A DNA stretch of 64,000 nucleotides. It comes from DASUCS01 sp041166385. Its GTDB lineage: Bacteria > Actinomycetota > Acidimicrobiia > Acidimicrobiales > JACDCH01. Under the pieces are notes generated by a model. It was not told the origin of the DNA, ran no database searches, and worked only from the letters and a program-made list of their open reading frames with translations. This document shows positions 59,885-64,000 of the stretch, piece by piece. Both the position numbers and the translations under genes were made by a program. Each line of letters begins with the position of its first letter. Within the stretch, counting starts at the first letter, position 1. Where the stretch lies: NCBI GenBank assembly GCA_041166385.1, contig JBEEFW010000077.1:1-64000 (forward strand), read 5' to 3'.

Positions 59885-60562
59885 CTACGCCTTGCGCCGA
59901 CCCGCCTTGGTCTCTGCCTCGTCGAGCAGCTTCTGCAGCTCGCCGTGCAGTTGCTCGGTGAGCTCCTTCACGGCGCGACGAGAGGTGCCGCCGCTCGCAC
60001 GCGGCGCCGGCGGCTCGAGCGGCTGACCGACGACGAGGACGAGCTTCGTTGGATGGATCATCTTCGACCCCTTCGGCATCGCCGCCTCGGAGCCGCCGAT
60101 ACCGACGGGCACGATCGGCACGCCCGTCTTGGCTGCGACATACGCGGTGCCGTCGAACAGCTCTTGCACCGTCGGGCCTGACTGGCGTGTGCCCTCGGGA
60201 AACATGACGAGTGGCTGACCCGACTCGATGACGGCGATCGAGGTGCGTAGCGCTTCGCGGTCGGCCGCCCCGCGGTGCACCGGAAACGCGCCGAGCGCGT
60301 GGAAGAACGGGTTGAGGATCGTGAACTTGAAGATCGAGTCCTTGCCCATGTAGCGCATGCGCCGCGTGGTGACCAGGGAGACCAGCGCGAAGTCGATGTT
60401 CGACCGGTGCACCGGAGCGAGGATGAACGGACGATCGCGCGGGATGTTCGAGCGGCCGATCACCTTGATGCGCCCGAACGCTTTCGCCACGCCGAGGATG
60501 AGCGCGCGGACGAATCGATACAGCGCGACCTCCCACCAGCGCTGGCGTTCACCGATGGCCAT
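59885..60562 (-). CDS. plsC: 1-acyl-glycerol-3-phosphate acyltransferase (PlsC)
   Basis: A 225-residue membrane-associated acyltransferase that makes phosphatidic acid. The HRSNIDF (Hx4D) catalytic motif is near residue 53 and FPEGTRQSG near 121. It overlaps cmk by 14 bases and shares its operon. The C-terminus is Lys/Glu-rich. Confidence 0.88.
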   Translation of the reverse strand: MAIGERQRWWEVALYRFVRALILGVAKAFGRIKVIGRSNIPRDRPFILAPVHRSNIDFALVSLVTTRRMRYMGKDSIFKFTILNPFFHALGAFPVHRGAADREALRTSIAVIESGQPLVMFPEGTRQSGPTVQELFDGTAYVAAKTGVPIVPVGIGGSEAAMPKGSKMIHPTKLVLVVGQPLEPPAPRASGGTSRRAVKELTEQLHGELQKLLDEAETKAGRRKA

Positions 60563-61190
60563 CGAGCCTCGTCAGTACTTCGTCGACGACCTCGTCGATC
60601 GTGCGGTCGGTGGTGTCGACCAGCACAGCATCGGCGGCCGCGGCCAGCGGGCTGTGGTCGCGTCCCTGGTCGAGCGCGTCGCGCCGGGCCAGGTCGGCGG
60701 CGACCGTCTCGTAGTCGAGCTCGGTCACCTCGAGGGCGCGTCGCTGTGCTCGTGCCTCGGCGGCGGCCGTCAAGTACACCTTCAGAGCCGCATCTGGGAA
60801 CACGACCGTGCCGATGTCGCGACCCTCGATCACGCCGCCCCCGTGCGCGGTGGCCCACTCGCGTTGGCGTCGCCGCAGCTCGTCCCGTACGCCGGGGTTG
60901 GCCGCCACGATGCTGACGGCCCGGGTCACCTCAGGGCCACGGATCTCGACTGTCGCGTCGACGCCATCGACCGAGACGTGTTCGAGCGTGACCTCGAGCG
61001 CGAGATCGCGCGTGAGGGCGGCGACCTTGTCGTCGTCGTCGGGATCGATGTTCCGCCGTAACGCCGCGAACGCCACGGCCCGATACATCGCGCCAGTGTC
61101 GAGGTACGACAGCTGCAAGCGCTCGGCCAACCGGCGCGACACCGTCGACTTGCCGGAGCCCGCGGGCCCGTCGATGGCGATCACGAGCAT
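60549..61190 (-). CDS. cmk: Cytidylate kinase
   Basis: A 213-residue nucleoside monophosphate kinase acting on CMP and dCMP. The P-loop is IDGPAGSGKSTVSRRLA at residues 5-21 and the substrate region includes YLDTGAMYRAVA and EGRDIGTVVFPDA. Immediately upstream of plsC, downstream of aroA by 10 bases, as in many actinobacteria. Confidence 0.95.
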   Translation of the reverse strand: MLVIAIDGPAGSGKSTVSRRLAERLQLSYLDTGAMYRAVAFAALRRNIDPDDDDKVAALTRDLALEVTLEHVSVDGVDATVEIRGPEVTRAVSIVAANPGVRDELRRRQREWATAHGGGVIEGRDIGTVVFPDAALKVYLTAAAEARAQRRALEVTELDYETVAADLARRDALDQGRDHSPLAAAADAVLVDTTDRTIDEVVDEVLTRLDGHR

Positions 61191-61199
61191 GGCCCGACG

Positions 61200-62396
61200 C
61201 TACCGAAGCTGGTCGAGGGCGTCGAAGTAGCTAGGGAACGTCTTGGCGACGCACTGCGGGTCTTCGATCTCGATACCCCGCACGCGTAGCCCGATGAGCG
61301 CAAAGGCCATCGCCATGCGATGGTCGTCGTAGGTGCGGATCCGCGCTGGTCGCACTGCGCCTGGGGTGATCGTGAGCCCGTCGTCGTGCTCCACCGCTTC
61401 GATGCCGCAGCGCCGCAATTCGGTGATGAGGTCGCCGATGCGGTCGCTCTCCTTCTTGCGAATGAACCCCACGCCGGTGATCGTCGTGGGCGAGTCGGCG
61501 AACACCGCGACCGCCGCCAGGGTGGGCACCATGTCGGAGAGATCGCGCAAATCGACGTCGACGCCGCGGATCGTCCCGGTGCCCCGCACGGTCGTGCGGC
61601 CGGCCTCACGGTCGACCGCCGCACCCATCGACTCGAACACGTCGACGACGCGGAGGTCGCCCTGCAGCGATGACGTGCCGAGGCCCTCGACGGTCACCCG
61701 TCCACCACCGAGCACCGCCGCCGCGAAGAAGTACGACGCCGCCGACGCGTCCGGCTCGATCGCATACGTGCGTGCGGTGCTGAATGCCTGCATCACCGCG
61801 CGCGTCATGTCCACATACGGCTGCGACACAAGCGCAGTCGTGACGTCGACGTCGAAGCCGGCCAGGAGAAGCCCCGACACGAACTGGCTCGACACATCTC
61901 CCGACACGGATACAGGCCCACCACCTACGCCGGTGGTCTCGATGACGACGGGCAGGCAGCCGGGCTCCCCCAGCTCCTCGACCCGGATCCCGAGCGCTCG
62001 CAACGCGTCCAAGGTCGGTCGCATCGGGCGGCGACGCATCGGTGGGGCGGCATCGATCTCGAACCGTCCGTACCCCGTCGCCGCGAGTGGGGTGATGAAA
62101 CGAGCCGTGGTGCCGGAAAGCCGCACATCGAGCAGCGCCTCGGTGGCCGGGATCACACCGCCGCGACCGTGGACCGTGATACGCGCTCCGTCCACCTCGA
62201 TGTCGATGCCGAGCGCCCGGATGCAGTCGACCATCGCCTCGGTGTCGTCGGCCCACAACGCTCCCTCGAGCACGCTCGTGCCGTCGGCCCGGGCGGCACA
62301 AACGAGTGCTCGGTTGGTGACGCTCTTCGAGCCCGGAACGACGACAGTGGCATCGGGCGGTCGAGCGAGGGGCTCGACGGTCAGTGCGTCGGTCAT
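61200..62396 (-). CDS. aroA: 3-phosphoshikimate 1-carboxyvinyltransferase (EPSP synthase)
   Basis: A 398-residue shikimate-pathway enzyme. PGSKSVTNRALVCAA near residue 24 binds shikimate-3-phosphate, LSGTTARFITPLAA is the phosphate loop, and FIRKKESDRIGDLI carries the PEP-binding Arg. ATG 62396 fits the family start better than the longer frame, and overlaps the tyrA stop by 4 bases. Confidence 0.94.
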   Translation of the reverse strand: MTDALTVEPLARPPDATVVVPGSKSVTNRALVCAARADGTSVLEGALWADDTEAMVDCIRALGIDIEVDGARITVHGRGGVIPATEALLDVRLSGTTARFITPLAATGYGRFEIDAAPPMRRRPMRPTLDALRALGIRVEELGEPGCLPVVIETTGVGGGPVSVSGDVSSQFVSGLLLAGFDVDVTTALVSQPYVDMTRAVMQAFSTARTYAIEPDASAASYFFAAAVLGGGRVTVEGLGTSSLQGDLRVVDVFESMGAAVDREAGRTTVRGTGTIRGVDVDLRDLSDMVPTLAAVAVFADSPTTITGVGFIRKKESDRIGDLITELRRCGIEAVEHDDGLTITPGAVRPARIRTYDDHRMAMAFALIGLRVRGIEIEDPQCVAKTFPSYFDALDQLR

Positions 62397-63454
62397 TCGA
62401 GGGTTCGGACCGCCGGCCGGTAGCCACGCGCAATGAGTCCACCGTGGAACCGCTCCATGCGATCGACAGGTACGAGCAGGATGAGCACGCCTCTGTCGCC
62501 TTCGCTGGAGTGCGCGATCTCGAGGTCGGCGATGCTCACGTCGAGTTCCGCCGCCAACGTCGTGACGTCCGCGAGGACTCCGGCCCGGTCGGGCACCGGG
62601 ACACGGACCTCGCACAGCTCCTCGAGGTGCGTGATCCGTGACGGGAGGTTGCGCCGCGCGACATGGGCTCGTTCGAGCACGTTGAGGAGTCCCTCACGGT
62701 CGGCCTTGTCGACGATGTCGCGCATGTCGGTGAGCCCCGAGATGAGCCGGTCGAGCATCTCGACGATCGCGGTGCGGTTCTCCGCGCAGATGTCGGGCCA
62801 GATGCCGGGATGCCCGGCGGCGATCCGGGTCATGTCGCGGAATCCGCCAGCCGCCAATCGCAACAGCGCGCGGTGTTCGTCGGCCCGCTCGTCGGCAAGG
62901 TGCATGAGCGTGGCCGCGGTGAGATGAGGAACGTGGGACACGACCGCGACGAGCGTGTCGTGGCGCTCGGGCGAAAGCGCGACGACGTCGGCCCCGAACG
63001 ACGTGACGGTGGAGCGAATCGTGGCGAAGGCTTCGTCGTCGGTCCTCGCTGTCGGCGTCAGCACCCAGACGGCGCCTTCGAACACGTCAGCGTCGGCGCC
63101 TTCGATGCCGTCCTGCTCGGACCCGGCCATCGGATGTCCGCCGACAAACCGCGGATCGTCGACGGCTTCGAGCACCGATCCCTTCACACTGCCGACATCG
63201 GTCACGTACCCCTTGGTGGCATCGAGCGCTTGGCGGGCCGCCGCAGGAATCGACTGCACCGGCACCGCCACGAACGTGATCGAGGCGGCGGGGTCGATGC
63301 CGACCTCGTGCAATGCACCGAGCTCAAGCGCCCGTTCGGCGCGCGCTGGATCGGCGTCGGTGCCGGTGACGTGCCAGCCCAGCCCGCGGAGCGCGAGGCC
63401 GATCGATCCTCCGATGAGGCCGGTGCCGATGATGTTGGCGCGCTGCTCAGCCAT
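62393..63454 (-). CDS. tyrA: Prephenate dehydrogenase
   Basis: A 353-residue NAD-dependent enzyme of tyrosine synthesis. The Rossmann motif GTGLIGGSIGLAL is at residues 11-23; GGHPMAGSEQDGIEGA contains the catalytic His. The C-terminal ACT domain (ELCEVRVPVPDRAGVLADV) likely mediates feedback by tyrosine. It is three bases downstream of aroH. Confidence 0.93.
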   Translation of the reverse strand: MAEQRANIIGTGLIGGSIGLALRGLGWHVTGTDADPARAERALELGALHEVGIDPAASITFVAVPVQSIPAAARQALDATKGYVTDVGSVKGSVLEAVDDPRFVGGHPMAGSEQDGIEGADADVFEGAVWVLTPTARTDDEAFATIRSTVTSFGADVVALSPERHDTLVAVVSHVPHLTAATLMHLADERADEHRALLRLAAGGFRDMTRIAAGHPGIWPDICAENRTAIVEMLDRLISGLTDMRDIVDKADREGLLNVLERAHVARRNLPSRITHLEELCEVRVPVPDRAGVLADVTTLAAELDVSIADLEIAHSSEGDRGVLILLVPVDRMERFHGGLIARGYRPAVRTLE

Positions 63455-63457
63455 CCG

Positions 63458-63826
63458 TTACTCGGGCAGGTCGTCGCGCAGGCCTCTCGCGCCTTCGAGG
63501 TAGACGTGATGCAGCTCGGGACGGGTGCGTTCGGTGTTCAGGTGCACGAGCACGCGGATGCACATCGGTGTCGCACCCTCGATGTCGAGCTCACGTGCAC
63601 AGATGAGCGGCACATCGCCCAGGCCGAACTTGCGCGCCGCGGTCGCGGGGAAGATCGAGTGGATGTCGTCGGTCGCGGTGAACACGATGCTGATGAGGTC
63701 GTCGTGATCGATCGTGTTGCGCTCGAACAACTCGGTGAGGAGCCCCAGCATCCGTTCGGTGATGTGGTCTGGCTCGTCGACGTCGATCGTGGTCGCGCCG
63801 CGAAGTGCTCGAACCACGGGAGGCAT
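63458..63826 (-). CDS. aroH: Chorismate mutase, AroH type
   Basis: A 122-residue protein of the trimeric AroH family, converting chorismate to prephenate for tyrA. VRALRGATTIDVDEPDHI at the N-terminus holds the conserved Arg, and IVFTATDDIHSIFPATAAR and CIRVLVHLN are family blocks. ATG 63826 chosen; it sits 2 bases from the rluB stop. Confidence 0.93.
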   Translation of the reverse strand: MPPVVRALRGATTIDVDEPDHITERMLGLLTELFERNTIDHDDLISIVFTATDDIHSIFPATAARKFGLGDVPLICARELDIEGATPMCIRVLVHLNTERTRPELHHVYLEGARGLRDDLPE

Positions 63827-63828
63827 CG

Positions 63829-64000
63829 TCAAAGAGTACCGGGTGCGGTCTCGCTGCCCGCGGCCCGTTCCAGGGCTCTGACCTCGTCGATCGCCAGCAA
63901 ACGCCACTCCCCCGGTGCCAGCGAACGGTCGGCCAGCGGGCCGATGCGCGTGCGTACCAGCCGAATCACCGGATGGCCCACGGCGTCACACATCCGCCGC
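63829..64000 (-). CDS. rluB: Pseudouridine synthase (RluB-like), 5' part missing
   Basis: Only the C-terminal 56 residues are in the window, reading RRMCDAVGHPVIRLVRTRIG then PLADRSLAPGEWRLL, which is typical of RluB/RsuA pseudouridine synthases modifying 23S rRNA. The start is beyond the right edge. It is the first visible gene of the minus-strand run that ends with plsC. Confidence 0.85.
   Translation of the reverse strand, partial: RRMCDAVGHPVIRLVRTRIGPLADRSLAPGEWRLLAIDEVRALERAAGSETAPGTL

Noticed and set aside
1..64000. CRISPR arrays, rRNA genes, insertion sequences with transposase
   Set aside because: No regularly spaced repeats of CRISPR type, no rRNA-like sequence and no transposase motif were found in the window.

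Overview
The window is GC-rich DNA from an actinobacterium, most likely of the class Acidimicrobiia (Ilumatobacter-like; this is inference). The evidence is the gene order gcvH-garA-ftsR-DUF151-merR-gcvT/gcvP, which is characteristic of Actinomycetota, two F420-type LLM oxidoreductases, KstR-like operator boxes, and densely packed genes with 4-bp ATGA/GTGA overlaps. The left and right ends cut through an acyl-CoA synthetase gene and a pseudouridine synthase gene.

From 1 to 9.5 kb there is a steroid/CoA-thioester catabolic cluster: a FadD, two DUF35 proteins, two Ltp-type thiolases, SDR, VOC protein, MFS exporter, Rieske oxygenase, amidohydrolase and LLM oxidoreductase. Its composition resembles the M. 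tuberculosis Rv3515c-Rv3523 region (fadD19, Rv3520c, Rv3521, ltp4, ltp3). Two divergent promoter regions each carry a 14-bp box matching the KstR consensus TnnAACnnGTTnnA. A 48-bp perfect inverted repeat lies between thiolase and SDR.

From 9.5 to 17 kb, an HU gene is followed by a small insertion (9905-13282) bounded by 18-bp direct repeats that resemble the XerD side of dif and carrying an HUH-type rolling-circle Rep. Beyond it are a frameshifted secreted protein, a winged-helix-like gene, a fucosyltransferase-like protein, a lipoprotein, zinc-ribbon proteins and a hexapeptide acetyltransferase. From 17 to 39.6 kb the genes are chromosomal: aldolase, LLM oxidoreductase and EamA transporter behind a TetR-type palindrome; an ABC-2 exporter; the glycine cleavage genes with the GarA/MerR regulatory cluster; a sugar nucleotidyltransferase fused to a phosphomannomutase-like domain; phosphatidyltransferase, SDR, HIT, DUF2079, SRAP, nickel/cobalt transporter and UbiB kinase.

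The most striking region is 39685-46859. A 7.17-kb element has inserted into the anticodon loop of a tRNA-Pro(GGG) gene. The 3' half of the tRNA lies at 39647-39693 and the 5' half at 46851-46889, with a shared 9-bp core, and both halves rejoin into a perfect cloverleaf. The element carries its own intact, different tRNA-Pro(GGG) at 41000-41073, which presumably replaces the broken one. Its cargo is a DNA methyltransferase, a PD-(D/E)XK-like nuclease, a small middle-component-like protein and a Rad50/SMC-like ABC ATPase with a zinc hook, which together look like an ABC-three-component-type defence system joined to a methylase. Two XRE regulators share an operator, two excisionase-like HTH proteins are present, and no integrase is visible.

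From 47 to 64 kb the genome returns to housekeeping: acyl-CoA carboxylase, SpoIIE-type phosphatase, Der GTPase with a DUF512 protein, an amidase with a small GatC/AtzG-like partner, IspH, HD protein, glycosyltransferase, a 990-residue propeller/phosphoesterase protein with a sorting-signal-like segment in its middle, and a tightly packed minus-strand run of rluB-aroH-tyrA-aroA-cmk-plsC.
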